DNA of 64,000 nucleotides from JBFAPK01 sp040676675 (GTDB lineage: Bacteria; Actinomycetota; Actinomycetes; Mycobacteriales; Micromonosporaceae). Shown here piece after piece: positions 9,104 to 16,688 of this stretch; within the stretch, counting starts at the first letter, position 1; each line of letters opens with the position of its first letter. Position numbers and translations under genes: made by a program. The stretch is from the NCBI RefSeq assembly GCF_040676675.1, contig NZ_JBFAPK010000024.1, positions 1 to 64,000 on the forward strand, given 5' to 3'. The notes beneath the pieces were generated by a model, which saw only the letters and a program-made list of their open reading frames with translations, was not told where the DNA came from and did no database searches.

Positions 9104-9182
9104 CGGTACCGACAAGACAGCGCCCCGAACTGTGAGGTGCGCGCCTCGCCTCACATCCCGGGGCGCTGTCTTGTCGGTACCG
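9104..9182. promoter_or_regulatory. 79-bp near-perfect palindrome between divergent genes
   Basis: Arms 9104-9127 and 9159-9182 are perfectly complementary over 24 bp and begin with CGGTACCG. After a short mismatch, an inner 7-bp stem (9131-9137 with 9149-9155) follows. Each arm ends 33-37 nt before a start codon, so the sigma factor gene and the SnoaL gene have the same upstream sequence. It may be a symmetrical double promoter or operator, or an inserted miniature element. Confidence 0.7.
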
Positions 9183-9218
9183 CTGGACGAACACAGCATC
9201 CAGCGAAGAGGGAGACCG

Positions 9219-9686
9219 ATGAGTAACTTTCAGGCCATCGCGGATCGCGTCGAGATCGAGGCGCTGCGCGGCGAGTTCACCGACGCGGCGATGATGCGCG
9301 ACCGGGCCCGTCTCGCGTCGCTGTTCACGCCGGACGGCGTGCTGCGGATGCCGAACATCCCGGTCGAGCTGATCGGGCTGGAGGAGATCCGCGCCGGGGG
9401 CGAGCGGTTGCAGGCCCAGTGGGACTTCTTCGTGCAGAACACGCACCCGGGCACGATCCAGATCGACGGCGACACCGCGACCGGCCGCGCCTACATGCAG
9501 GAGATCGTGCGGACCCTCGACGGCCACCAGGGGCTCAACTTCGCCATCTACCACGACCGCTACCGGCGCACCCCGGACGGCTGGAGGTTCACCGAGCGGG
9601 TCTACGAGGTCAGGTACCTCGATCCGACCCCGCTGGCCGGCTCGGCGCCCCGGACGCCGGAGACGCCCGCCGACCCGGCCGAGTAG
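9219..9686 (+). CDS. SnoaL-like (NTF2-fold) protein
   Basis: A 155-residue cytoplasmic protein with the NTF2-like alpha+beta fold (SnoaL_4 group). The N-terminal helix region ADRVEIEALRGEFTDAAMMRD and FTPDGVLRMP, then the beta sheet ending FTERVYEVRYLD, are typical. Members are small hydrolases, cyclases or ligand-binding proteins, and the reaction cannot be assigned. The ATG at 9219 is preceded by AGAGGGAG. It is transcribed away from the sigma factor gene, which itself carries a SnoaL-like domain, and is followed 90 nt later by a LUD-domain gene, so it may belong to that sigma factor's regulon. Confidence 0.82.
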   Translation: MSNFQAIADRVEIEALRGEFTDAAMMRDRARLASLFTPDGVLRMPNIPVELIGLEEIRAGGERLQAQWDFFVQNTHPGTIQIDGDTATGRAYMQEIVRTLDGHQGLNFAIYHDRYRRTPDGWRFTERVYEVRYLDPTPLAGSAPRTPETPADPAE

Positions 9687-9730
9687 CCGGCCTGGCCACG
9701 CCGGTCCGGCAGCACCAACGACCCATGACC

Positions 9731-9760
9731 CAGCAGACCACGACCCAGCAGACCACGACC
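9731..9760 (+). repeat. 15-bp perfect tandem duplication
   Basis: CAGCAGACCACGACC occurs twice in a row in the gap between the SnoaL and LUD genes. An ATG at 9725 in frame with LUD would read it as QQTTT repeats, but the better ribosome site is at the later GTG. Confidence 0.8.
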
Positions 9761-9775
9761 AGCCCAGGAGGCATC

Positions 9776-10405
9776 GTGACCACCCCGAGCACGGCAACCC
9801 AGTTCGCCGACCCGGCCACCGAGGAGCGCCTTCAGCGCGTGGCCGCCGCGCTGGAGGCGAACAACTTCGTCGTCGAGATCCTCGACGACGTCGCCGCCGC
9901 GCGTACCCGGATCAAAGATCTGATCCCCGAGGGCGCCAGCGTCTTCACCTCGTCCAGCGAGACCCTCCGCCTGTCCGGCATCGACGAGGACATCAACACC
10001 GGCGGGCGGTACCGTGCCCTCAAGCCGCGCGTCCTGGCCATGGACCGCGCCACCGAGGCCGACGAGATCCGGCGGCTGCTCGCCAGCCCCGACGTCGTCG
10101 TGGGCAGCGTCGCCGCGGTCACCGAGACCGGTTCCCTCGTGGTCGCCTCGGCCACCGGAAGCCAACTGCCCGCCTACAGCGGCGGTGCCGCCCAGGCGAT
10201 CTTGATCGTCGGGGCGCAGAAGGTGGTACCCGACCTGGGTACCGCGCTGCGCCGCCTTGAGGAGTACGTCTACCCGCTGGAAGACGCCCGCGCCCAGAAG
10301 GTCTACGGGTCGCCCAGTGCCATCAACCGGGTGCTCGTCCTGAACGGCGAACTCCGATCCGGCAACCGCACGGTCCTGCTGCTCCGCGAGGCCATCGGGT
10401 TCTGA
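9776..10405 (+). CDS. LUD-domain protein (LutC/YkgG-like)
   Basis: A 209-residue protein matching the LUD (lactate utilisation) fold: a Rossmann-like domain with FTSSSETLRLSGI, SVAAVTETGSLVVAS and a Gly-rich PAYSGGAAQAILIVGAQKVV stretch, ending EYVYPLEDARAQKVYG. LutC-type proteins act in the LutABC lactate dehydrogenase complex, but no lutA/lutB is present, so this stand-alone member probably has another role. GTG at 9776 has AGGAGG five nt upstream; an in-frame ATG at 9725 would add a Thr/Gln-rich tail. A hairpin closes the unit at 10421. Confidence 0.82.
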   Translation: MTTPSTATQFADPATEERLQRVAAALEANNFVVEILDDVAAARTRIKDLIPEGASVFTSSSETLRLSGIDEDINTGGRYRALKPRVLAMDRATEADEIRRLLASPDVVVGSVAAVTETGSLVVASATGSQLPAYSGGAAQAILIVGAQKVVPDLGTALRRLEEYVYPLEDARAQKVYGSPSAINRVLVLNGELRSGNRTVLLLREAIGF

Positions 10406-10420
10406 GGCCCCCGGGAAACC

Positions 10421-10468
10421 CCGGCACGGGATGGCCATGGCCTCCCAGGCGGGGCCATCCCGTGCCGG
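10421..10468 (+). terminator. 16-bp perfect stem hairpin after the LUD gene
   Basis: Arms 10421-10436 and 10453-10468 pair perfectly (16 bp, 16-nt loop), 16 nt past the LUD stop codon. Confidence 0.75.
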
Positions 10469-10545
10469 CACCGGCGGTACCGCCCCGCGCTCCCGGGACG
10501 ACCGCCGGCCGTGCGGACCGCACCGCCGGTACCCACGTCGGTGAA

Positions 10546-10559
10546 GTGAGCTGGCTCAC
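10546..10559. promoter_or_regulatory. 14-bp perfect palindrome upstream of the DoxX operon
   Basis: GTGAGC-TG-GCTCAC lies 65 nt before the doxX-like start in a 219-bp gap. Its place fits an operator for the DoxX/oxidoreductase/sigma operon, but no regulator is identified. Confidence 0.4.
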
Positions 10560-10624
10560 GCGCTGTTATGACAACGGACGACGCGGTGTCTTGAGGCCGA
10601 CCCCTTGAAACAAAGGAGAGCCTC

Positions 10625-11008
10625 ATGAACCTCGCGCTCTGGATCGCCGCCGGCCTGCTGGCCGTGGTCGCCCTGGTCGGCGGCGTCAGCAAGACCTTCG
10701 TACCGAAGGCGAAGCTGGCCGCGACCTCCGGCGGGGAGTGGACCGGGGAGGCCAGCGCCGGCTTCGTCAAGTCCCTTGGGGTCCTCGAACTCCTGGCGGC
10801 GGTCGGGCTGATCCTGCCCGCCGTGGTCGGCATCGCGCCGGTACTGGTACCGGTGACGGCCGTCTGCTGGGTCCTGCTGATGGTCGGCGCGATGATCACC
10901 CACCTCCGCCACGGCTCACCCAAGTTCATGATCCTGAACCTGGTCTACCTGGCTCTCGCGGCGTTCATCGCCTGGGGCCGTTTCGGCCCCGAATCCTTCA
11001 GCGCCTGA
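10625..11008 (+). CDS. DoxX-family membrane protein
   Basis: A 127-residue integral membrane protein with four hydrophobic segments (about 3-20, 47-68, 72-92 and 98-117). The DoxX signature is seen in VALVGGVSKTF near the start and SLGVLELLAAVGLILP. Family members are small quinone- or thiol-linked membrane proteins involved in oxidative stress. The gene starts with AAAGGAGAG upstream and leads an operon with an FAD-dependent oxidoreductase (75 nt later) and an ECF sigma factor, matching the known association of ECF41 sigma genes with redox proteins. Confidence 0.85.
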   Translation: MNLALWIAAGLLAVVALVGGVSKTFVPKAKLAATSGGEWTGEASAGFVKSLGVLELLAAVGLILPAVVGIAPVLVPVTAVCWVLLMVGAMITHLRHGSPKFMILNLVYLALAAFIAWGRFGPESFSA

Positions 11009-11082
11009 CCCGCCCCCAGCCCGGTACCGGCGGCGGGAGGCGCGAGGTCCTGCGGCCGGAACCCCGAGACGATGGAGACACC

Positions 11083-12249
11083 ATGAGCGAAAACACCGAG
11101 GTGGTCGTGGTCGGCGGCGGATACGCGGGAGTCATGGCGGCCAACCGCCTGACGCAGCGCGACGACGTGACCGTGACCCTGGTCAACCCGCGCGCGACCT
11201 TCGTCGAGCGGATCCGCCTGCACCAGCTGCTGGGCGGATCCCATGCCGCGATCGTCGACTACCGCAAGGTCCTGGCCGGCGGCGTCCGGCTCGTGGTCGA
11301 CACCGTCACCCGCATCGACCCGGCCGGGCGCCGTGTGACGTTGGCGGCCGGCGGCACGGTCGGCTACGACTACCTGGTGTACGCGGTCGGCAGCGGCAGC
11401 GCCGATCCGGATGTGCCCGGTGCGGCCGAGTTCGCGTACCCGATCGCCAGCCTGGAGGAGACGGAGCGGCTACGGCCGGCCCTCGACGCGACGCCCGCGA
11501 CGGCCGAGGTGACGGTGGTCGGCGCCGGTCCGGCCGGGATCGAGACCGCCGCCGAGCTGGCGGAGGCGGGGCGTACGGTGACCCTGGTCTGCGGCGGGGC
11601 GCTCGGCCCGTACCTGCACCCGCGTGGGCGGCGCGCGGTCGCCAAACGGCTGGCCAGGCTCGGCGTGACCGTGCTCGAAGGCCCCGGCACGAGGGTGACG
11701 GCCGTGGCCCGCGACTCGGTACGGCTCACCGACGGCCGCGACGTGCCGAGCGAACTGACCATCTGGACCACCGGTTTCGCCGTGCCGGACCTGGCCGCGC
11801 GCAGTGGTCTGCGCACCGACGCCCTGGGCCGCCTGCTCACCGACGAGACGTTGACGAGCGTGGACGACGCGCGCATCGTCGCGGCCGGGGACTCGGCGGC
11901 ACCGTCGGACCTGCCGTACCGGATGGGCTGCCAGTCCGCGGTCCAGCTGGGCCCGCAGGCGGCCGAGACGGTGCTCAGCCGGATGGCGGGTCGGCGGCCC
12001 GCGCCGGTGGACGTGGGGTTCGCCGGCCAGTGCGTCAGCCTGGGTCGCCGGGCCGGCGTCTTCCAGTTCTCCCGCCGGAACGACATCGCGGTACCGCTCT
12101 ACCTGGGCGGACGACCGGGTGCCAAGCTCAAGGAACTGGTGTGCCGGAGCACCGTCTGGCAGCTCGGGTACGAGGCGCGCAAGCCCGGTACGCGTACCTG
12201 GTGGGTCAAGGACGGCCGGCGCCGGCAACTGCTGGGGGCCGGGCGGTGA
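11083..12249 (+). CDS. FAD-dependent NAD(P)H oxidoreductase (NDH-2-like)
   Basis: A 388-residue flavoprotein of the pyridine nucleotide-disulfide oxidoreductase/type II NADH dehydrogenase class. Two dinucleotide-binding motifs are clear: VVVVGGGYAGVMAA at the N-terminus (FAD) and VTVVGAGPAGIETA near residue 147 (NAD(P)H). VDDARIVAAGDSA is the second FAD contact near residue 265. There is no CxxC redox disulfide, so it likely passes electrons to a quinone or small acceptor. ATG at 11083 gives the family-type N-terminus. It sits between doxX and the sigma factor gene whose start follows 17 nt after its stop. Confidence 0.86.
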   Translation: MSENTEVVVVGGGYAGVMAANRLTQRDDVTVTLVNPRATFVERIRLHQLLGGSHAAIVDYRKVLAGGVRLVVDTVTRIDPAGRRVTLAAGGTVGYDYLVYAVGSGSADPDVPGAAEFAYPIASLEETERLRPALDATPATAEVTVVGAGPAGIETAAELAEAGRTVTLVCGGALGPYLHPRGRRAVAKRLARLGVTVLEGPGTRVTAVARDSVRLTDGRDVPSELTIWTTGFAVPDLAARSGLRTDALGRLLTDETLTSVDDARIVAAGDSAAPSDLPYRMGCQSAVQLGPQAAETVLSRMAGRRPAPVDVGFAGQCVSLGRRAGVFQFSRRNDIAVPLYLGGRPGAKLKELVCRSTVWQLGYEARKPGTRTWWVKDGRRRQLLGAGR

Positions 12250-12266
12250 GGGAGGAGGGTGAGGAG

Positions 12267-13163
12267 ATGAGCGACCAGGCCACCAACGCGGCGACCGAAA
12301 CCTTCCTCGCCTACCGGAATCTGCTCTTCACGGTGGCGTACGAGATGCTCGGATCGGCGGCCGACGCCGAGGACGTCCTCCAGGAGACCTGGCTGCGGTG
12401 GGTGGAGGTCGACCAGGGCCGGGTACGCGACCAGCGCGCGTACCTGGTCCGGATCACGACCCGGCAGGCGCTGAACCGGCTCCGCACGATGCGGCGCCGC
12501 AAGGAGGCGTACGTCGGCCCCTGGCTGCCCGAGCCGCTGCTCACCACGCCGGACGTGGCCGAGGACGTCGAACTGGCCGAGAGCGTGTCGATGGCGCTGA
12601 TGTTCGTCCTCGAAACGCTCTCGCCGACGGAGCGCGCCGTCTTCGTGTTGCGCGAGGCGTTCGATCTCGGCTACGACGAGATCGCCGCGGCCGTCGACAA
12701 GAGCCCGGCGGCGGTCCGCCAGATCGCGTACCGCGCCCGCCAGCACGTCGAGGCCCGCCGCCCCCGAGAGGTGGTCACCCCGCGCGAGACCCGGGCGGCG
12801 GTGGAGTCGTTGCAGCGCGCGCTCGACACCGGGGACTGGCACTCCCTGCTCGACGTGCTCGCCCCCGACGTCGTTCTCGTCAGCGACGGCGGCGGCGTCA
12901 AGCAGGCCGCGCTGCGGCCGGTCGTCGGCGCCGAGAAGGTGATCCGCATGTTCATGGGCGGTCTGGGCAAGATCAAGGCCACGGTCAGCGGCGAGCCGAC
13001 CGTGGTCAACGGCAACCCGGCGCTCCTGGTACGCCTGAACGGCGAGCTGGACGGCATCATGGCCCTCCGCGTCGAGGGTGCCCGCGTCACCGGCCTCTAC
13101 TACGTCCGCAACCCGGAGAAGCTGACCCGGGTCGAATCCGAGACCCCGCTGCGTCTGCGCTGA
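12267..13163 (+). CDS. ECF sigma factor with SnoaL-like domain (ECF41 type)
   Basis: A 298-residue sigma factor with region 2 (LLFTVAYEMLGSAADAEDVLQETWLRW), region 4 (LSPTERAVFVLREAFDLGYDEIAAAVDKS) and a C-terminal NTF2-like domain containing VSDGGGVKQAALRPVVG, NGNPALLV and YYVRNPEKL, the conserved marks of ECF41 proteins, where the extension acts as a built-in regulator. ATG 12267 follows a strong GGAGGAGGGTGAGGAG; an in-frame GTG at 12246 overlapping the previous stop is a less likely start. It is the last gene of the DoxX operon, which it may control. The window holds a second sigma factor of this type at 8135-9070. Confidence 0.9.
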   Translation: MSDQATNAATETFLAYRNLLFTVAYEMLGSAADAEDVLQETWLRWVEVDQGRVRDQRAYLVRITTRQALNRLRTMRRRKEAYVGPWLPEPLLTTPDVAEDVELAESVSMALMFVLETLSPTERAVFVLREAFDLGYDEIAAAVDKSPAAVRQIAYRARQHVEARRPREVVTPRETRAAVESLQRALDTGDWHSLLDVLAPDVVLVSDGGGVKQAALRPVVGAEKVIRMFMGGLGKIKATVSGEPTVVNGNPALLVRLNGELDGIMALRVEGARVTGLYYVRNPEKLTRVESETPLRLR

Positions 13164-13314
13164 GAGCCTGCTGTCTTCGGGCATGAAATGACTCTGCGTG
13201 TCCATTGCACGACCAGGCTGGCGGGTATCAGGTGTCGTACTCGCCGTCCCAGGGCTCGTGGCAACCGAACCGTTGCGGGTAGAGCGAAACGGCGCCGGGC
13301 GGGTCGAGTCCTGA

Positions 13315-13920
13315 CTACGATCCGGCCGTGCCGGTGGCGTTTGCGGAGGGGTAGGTGACCTCCCAGGCCGCCTCGATCATCCGGAAGATCTCGTCCACCG
13401 TGGCCTTTGGATCGGCCGCAGCACGGGCCAGCGAAAAGGCGTCGATCACGAACCTCGCGATCGCCCGGCAGGCCGGTGGGGTCCGTGACAGGCCGGGATC
13501 GGCGGCGATGGCCGCTGCCAGCGACTCCGCGTGGCGCAGTCTCATCGACGTTTCGTACTCCCGCAGGGCGGGTGATGCGTCGATCATGCGCCAGATCGGG
13601 GCGGCGCCGTCCGGGGTGCAGTGGCGCACCAGGGCCTGGATCTCGCGGCGCAGCGCGGGGATCAGTGGCTCGTGCGGCGCCCGGTCGGTGACCGCCCGCG
13701 TGAGGCGTTGCTCGAAGTCTTCGTCCTGCTCGAACACCAGGGCCTCTTTCGAGGCGAAGTGAGAGAAGAGCGTGGTGACGGCCACGTCGGCCTCGGCAGC
13801 CACGTCACGGATACCCACCGCGTCGTACCCGCGTTCCAGGAAGAGCCGCAGGGCGGCGTCCGCGATCTTCTGGCGGGTCGCGGCCTTCTTGCGCTCACGT
13901 CGTCCGGTCGGCACCGTCAT
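13315..13920 (-). CDS. TetR/AcrR-family repressor
   Basis: A 201-residue TetR regulator. The helix-turn-helix lies in residues 15-60 (IADAALRLFLERGYDAVGIRDVAAEADVAVTTLFSHFASKEAL), and the remainder is a helical ligand domain, with a C-terminus (RFVIDAFSLARAA) like the MftR-type group. It is divergent from an NADPH:quinone reductase-like gene 69 bp away and most likely controls it and itself. The frame continues for 28 sense codons after the TAG stop, to a TGA at 13228 (see findings). Confidence 0.88.
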   Translation of the reverse strand: MTVPTGRRERKKAATRQKIADAALRLFLERGYDAVGIRDVAAEADVAVTTLFSHFASKEALVFEQDEDFEQRLTRAVTDRAPHEPLIPALRREIQALVRHCTPDGAAPIWRMIDASPALREYETSMRLRHAESLAAAIAADPGLSRTPPACRAIARFVIDAFSLARAAADPKATVDEIFRMIEAAWEVTYPSANATGTAGS

Positions 13921-13989
13921 GCTCTCACACTACCAGGTGCAAATCCGTAACAGTTCCAAAAGGCTACCCGTTAGTGCTACGGTCGCCGC

Positions 13990-14883
13990 ATGAAGAAGGT
14001 GAGCTTCGCCGAGTTCGGCGGTCCGGACGTCCTGCAACTCATAGATGCCGAGGAGCCCCACGCGGGCCCCGGCCAGATACGCATCGCCGTACGGGCGGCG
14101 GGCGTGAACCCCGCCGACTGGAGGATCCGTGAAGGCCAGGTCCTGGCGGCCCATCCGATCGAGTTGCCCTCCGGAGTCGGGCTGGACGCCGCCGGCGTGG
14201 TGGACGAGGTCGGTGAGGGCGTCGAAGGGGTCAAGCTCGGCGACCGCGTGTTCGGCGAAGGTTCGAGCACGTATGCCGAGTTCGCCGTGCTGTCGGCCTG
14301 GGCCCTTATGCCCGAAGGGCTGACGTTCGAAGAGGCAGCCGGGTACCCCTCGGTGGTGGAGACCGCGCTGCGCGTCATCCGCGAGGTCGGTGTGCAGCCC
14401 GGGCAGACGCTGCTGGTCAGCGGCGCGTCCGGGGGAGTCGGATCGGCGGTGCTACAGATCGCCCGTGACCGCGGCATCAGGGTGATCGGCACGGCTGGGG
14501 CCGCGAACCAGGACTACCTGCGAAGCTTGGGTGCCGTCGCCACGACGTACGGCGAGGGCTGGGTCGAACGGGTGCGGGAACTCGGCCATGTCGACGCGGC
14601 TCTCGACCTGGCCGGCTCGGGCGTGCTCCGCGAACTCGTCGAACTGACCGGGGATGCGCGGAAGGTGATCTCGATCGCCGATCTCGATGCGCCGAAGTTC
14701 GGCGTCCGGTTCTCCGGCGTGGCCGGGAGCGTGCCGGAAGCGCTCGCCGAGGCCGTCAACCTCATCTCGCGAGGAAAGCTCCACATCCCGGTCGAGAAGT
14801 CGTACCCGCTCGCCGAGGCCCCCTTGGCGCACGTCGACAGCCAGGCCGGCCACACGCGTGGGCGCCGGGTTCTGGTCGTCTGA
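13990..14883 (+). CDS. NADP-dependent quinone oxidoreductase-like (zinc-free MDR)
   Basis: A 297-residue medium-chain dehydrogenase of the quinone reductase/zeta-crystallin type, reducing quinones or enones with NADPH. The N-terminal GroES-like domain (GPDVLQLIDAEEPHAGPGQIRIAVRAAGVNPADW) is followed by the Rossmann domain with LLVSGASGGVGSAVLQIA (GxxGGVG). The zinc-ligand Cys residues are missing, as expected for this branch. ATG 13990 has no ribosome site; TACGGT lies 8 nt before it, so the mRNA is probably leaderless. The divergent TetR gene suggests induction by a substrate-like ligand. Confidence 0.88.
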   Translation: MKKVSFAEFGGPDVLQLIDAEEPHAGPGQIRIAVRAAGVNPADWRIREGQVLAAHPIELPSGVGLDAAGVVDEVGEGVEGVKLGDRVFGEGSSTYAEFAVLSAWALMPEGLTFEEAAGYPSVVETALRVIREVGVQPGQTLLVSGASGGVGSAVLQIARDRGIRVIGTAGAANQDYLRSLGAVATTYGEGWVERVRELGHVDAALDLAGSGVLRELVELTGDARKVISIADLDAPKFGVRFSGVAGSVPEALAEAVNLISRGKLHIPVEKSYPLAEAPLAHVDSQAGHTRGRRVLVV

Positions 14884-14893
14884 AGCCAGCTAC

Positions 14894-14926
14894 GCGTCGC
14901 CCTCAAGCCGAAAATGAGGGCGACGC
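14894..14926 (+). terminator. Hairpin after the quinone oxidoreductase gene
   Basis: Arms 14894-14905 and 14915-14926 pair over 12 bp with a 9-nt A-rich loop, starting 11 nt past the stop codon. Confidence 0.7.
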
Positions 14927-15004
14927 CAGCCAGGATCTCGCTGATGAACGCCCGCCAGCCGGTGGGGGTGAAGGTGAGGGCGCCGCCGTTGCGGTCCCGG
15001 GCCG
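14927..15004 (-). pseudogene. DUF397 C-terminal remnant
   Basis: Minus-strand translation gives RDRNGGALTFTPTGWRAFIS and then EI, which matches residue by residue the C-terminal half of the intact DUF397 protein at 15467-15655 (RDGGTLTFTPTSWQAFINLA). No start and no N-terminal half are present, and the natural stop is lost. It lies directly behind the stop of the 72-residue ORF, so it is a decayed or truncated DUF397 copy. Confidence 0.7.
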
Positions 15005-15005
15005 C

Positions 15006-15224
15006 TCAGGCCGCTGGCTGTTCCTGCTCCCATGGGTACGCCATCGCGCGGAGCCGCGCCGCATGGGCCAGGTGCCAGCGCTGACGAGTCACATCGCCGC
15101 GTGATCCGGCCTCATCGGCCCACCGCTGTATCTCCGCGATGCGCTCCTCGTGCTCGGCCACCAGCAGGTCGCGAAGCGCCTGTACGTGTGGATCGGCGCT
15201 CTCACCTTCGCGTTCGCTCGACAT
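15006..15224 (-). CDS. Small hypothetical protein beside the XRE/DUF397 module
   Basis: A 72-residue, charged, Trp-containing helical protein that I do not recognise. It starts at ATG 15224 behind GAAGGAAG and has a central helix rich in Glu/Arg (LLVAEHEERIAEIQRWADEA). Its place between a DUF397 gene and a DUF397 remnant, all on the minus strand downstream of an XRE regulator, suggests it belongs to that module. No signal peptide or membrane segment. Confidence 0.55.
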   Translation of the reverse strand: MSSEREGESADPHVQALRDLLVAEHEERIAEIQRWADEAGSRGDVTRQRWHLAHAARLRAMAYPWEQEQPAA

Positions 15225-15466
15225 CCACTTCCTTCTCGGTGCCGCGACCATCGCCTGTCAGAGCGCGACGATGATGGCAGCGCCGAGGCTCACTACCTCG
15301 CACATGGCGTGCGGCAAGCGGTCGCCGACCATCCAGCAGGCTCACCGCAGCGGGCCGTGGTCCGGCCGGAAAGCGGCGGCCAAGGTGGGATCGGCAGTGG
15401 ACGCGGATCGGCTGAAATCTGTGCGCAGGTGTCTGACCTTACGAGCCTGGGCGGCGCTGTGCTGGG

Positions 15467-15655
15467 TCAGCGGGTCTTCGCCAGGTTGATGAACGCCTGC
15501 CAGGAGGTGGGGGTGAAGGTGAGGGTGCCGCCGTCGCGGTCCTTGGTGTCGCGTACGAGGACGCGGCCGGGGAGGTTGTCGGCGACCTCGACGCAGCTAC
15601 CGCCGTTGGTGGAGGAGTAGGACGACTTTCGCCAGTTGGCGCCGGTCAGGTCCAT
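15467..15655 (-). CDS. DUF397 protein
   Basis: A 62-residue DUF397 protein with the full family pattern: N-terminal WRKSSYSSTNGGSCVEVAD, central VLVRDTKD and C-terminal LTFTPTSWQAFI. DUF397 genes in actinobacteria lie next to XRE regulators and help regulate development or antibiotic production; pairs have been proposed to act like toxin-antitoxin or regulator-partner units. It overlaps the end of the XRE gene by 10 bp, so the two are translated together. Confidence 0.92.
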   Translation of the reverse strand: MDLTGANWRKSSYSSTNGGSCVEVADNLPGRVLVRDTKDRDGGTLTFTPTSWQAFINLAKTR

Positions 15656-16446
15656 GTCTTTGCCACTTCCTTCAGTGTGTCGAGCGACTGACGACGCGGT
15701 AGGGCTTCGCTCATCACAACGTCCCAGACACTCGCGAGCCTCGCAACGTCCTCGCCACGTTCCACGATCTGCGCGCCGAGCTGATGGTCTAAGTGCCCGA
15801 ACGTTGCTCCGCTTGCCAGACCAGCGAGGATGAACGAACCGGCGAGGCCAGGATAGAGGCCGACGGCGGCCGGGACGAGATGGATTTGCACGTTCGGCAT
15901 ATCGGCGCAGGTCACAAGGTGTTCGAGCTGGGCGGCCATCAGGTCGCGTCGGTCGTCGACCGTACGCCGCAGCACCGCCTCGTCGAGCACCGCGACGAAC
16001 TGTGGAGGCTTCTCGCGGGTCAGGATCTGCTGCCGCTGCATCCGGGTGGCGACGCGTTGCTCGACCTCGTCGGCCGTGAACATCCGGCTCGCGGAGAGCG
16101 TCGCGCGGGCGTAGTCCTCCGTCTGTAGCAGTCCCGGAACGAACGACTGCTCGTACCAGCGCAGGGCGATCGCCTCACGTTCGATCTCGATCCACTCGCG
16201 TAGCCAGGCCGGAGCGCCGAAGTTGATGACGAGTCGTTCATAGACCCCACCCGTCCCCAACGCGCGGTCGGAGCCGCGGATGAAGTCCATCGTCAGCGCC
16301 CTCGTGCCGTTCTCAACCGAGCTGACGTGCGAGGGCGAAAAGTTCGCCGAGCGCCCGAACGCCTCCTGCGTCATCCCGGCGGCGGCCCGGCCCCGGCGGA
16401 TCTCGCCAACGATGAAGGCGGCGAGCGCGTGTGGAATCTCGGCCAT
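15646..16446 (-). CDS. XRE-family regulator with DUF5753 domain
   Basis: A 266-residue DNA-binding protein. The helix-turn-helix is at residues 14-60 (RGRAAAGMTQEAFGRSANFSPSHVSSVENG), followed by the long DUF5753 domain (EREAIALRWYEQSFVPGLLQTEDYARATL, then QLEHLVTCADMPNVQIHLVP). This architecture with a downstream DUF397 gene is characteristic of Streptomyces/Micromonospora. Start ATG 16446 follows GAGGAG. It overlaps the DUF397 start by 10 bp. The signal it senses is unknown. Confidence 0.9.
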   Translation of the reverse strand: MAEIPHALAAFIVGEIRRGRAAAGMTQEAFGRSANFSPSHVSSVENGTRALTMDFIRGSDRALGTGGVYERLVINFGAPAWLREWIEIEREAIALRWYEQSFVPGLLQTEDYARATLSASRMFTADEVEQRVATRMQRQQILTREKPPQFVAVLDEAVLRRTVDDRRDLMAAQLEHLVTCADMPNVQIHLVPAAVGLYPGLAGSFILAGLASGATFGHLDHQLGAQIVERGEDVARLASVWDVVMSEALPRRQSLDTLKEVAKTWT

Positions 16447-16620
16447 CAGCTCTCCTCAAAAAGTAGATCAATTACTCATCGCGGAGCGGCGGAAAGGCGA
16501 TTTGGCCAGGTCAGCCCCGGTGCCCGCAACGCCTTCCCGAGAGTAATCCGTCCACAGCAGAGTGTCACCAGCGGAACCGCTCGGATCTGTCGGCACCGGA
16601 AAAGACGGGCGGAACCGTAC

Positions 16621-16656
16621 GGGTGCCGCCCCGGGTTGAAGGGGTCTCGGGGCGGC
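16621..16656 (+). promoter_or_regulatory. 5'-leader hairpin upstream of the XRE-TPR gene
   Basis: Arms 16621-16631 and 16646-16656 form an 11-bp perfect stem with a 14-nt loop, ending 32 nt before the ATG of the XRE-TPR gene and probably inside its leader RNA. It could be an attenuator; it is not placed after any gene end. Confidence 0.45.
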
Positions 16657-16688
16657 ACCCATCCACGGACCAGCCGAGGGGGAAAGCG

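Noticed and set aside
9104..9182. Insertion-sequence ends
   Set aside because: No transposase gene lies between or near the arms and no target duplication was seen; at most a miniature element.
13921..13989. Clear TetR operator between the 13315 TetR gene and the quinone oxidoreductase gene
   Set aside because: Only short weak symmetric elements around GTAAC and GTTAG were found, not a convincing palindrome.
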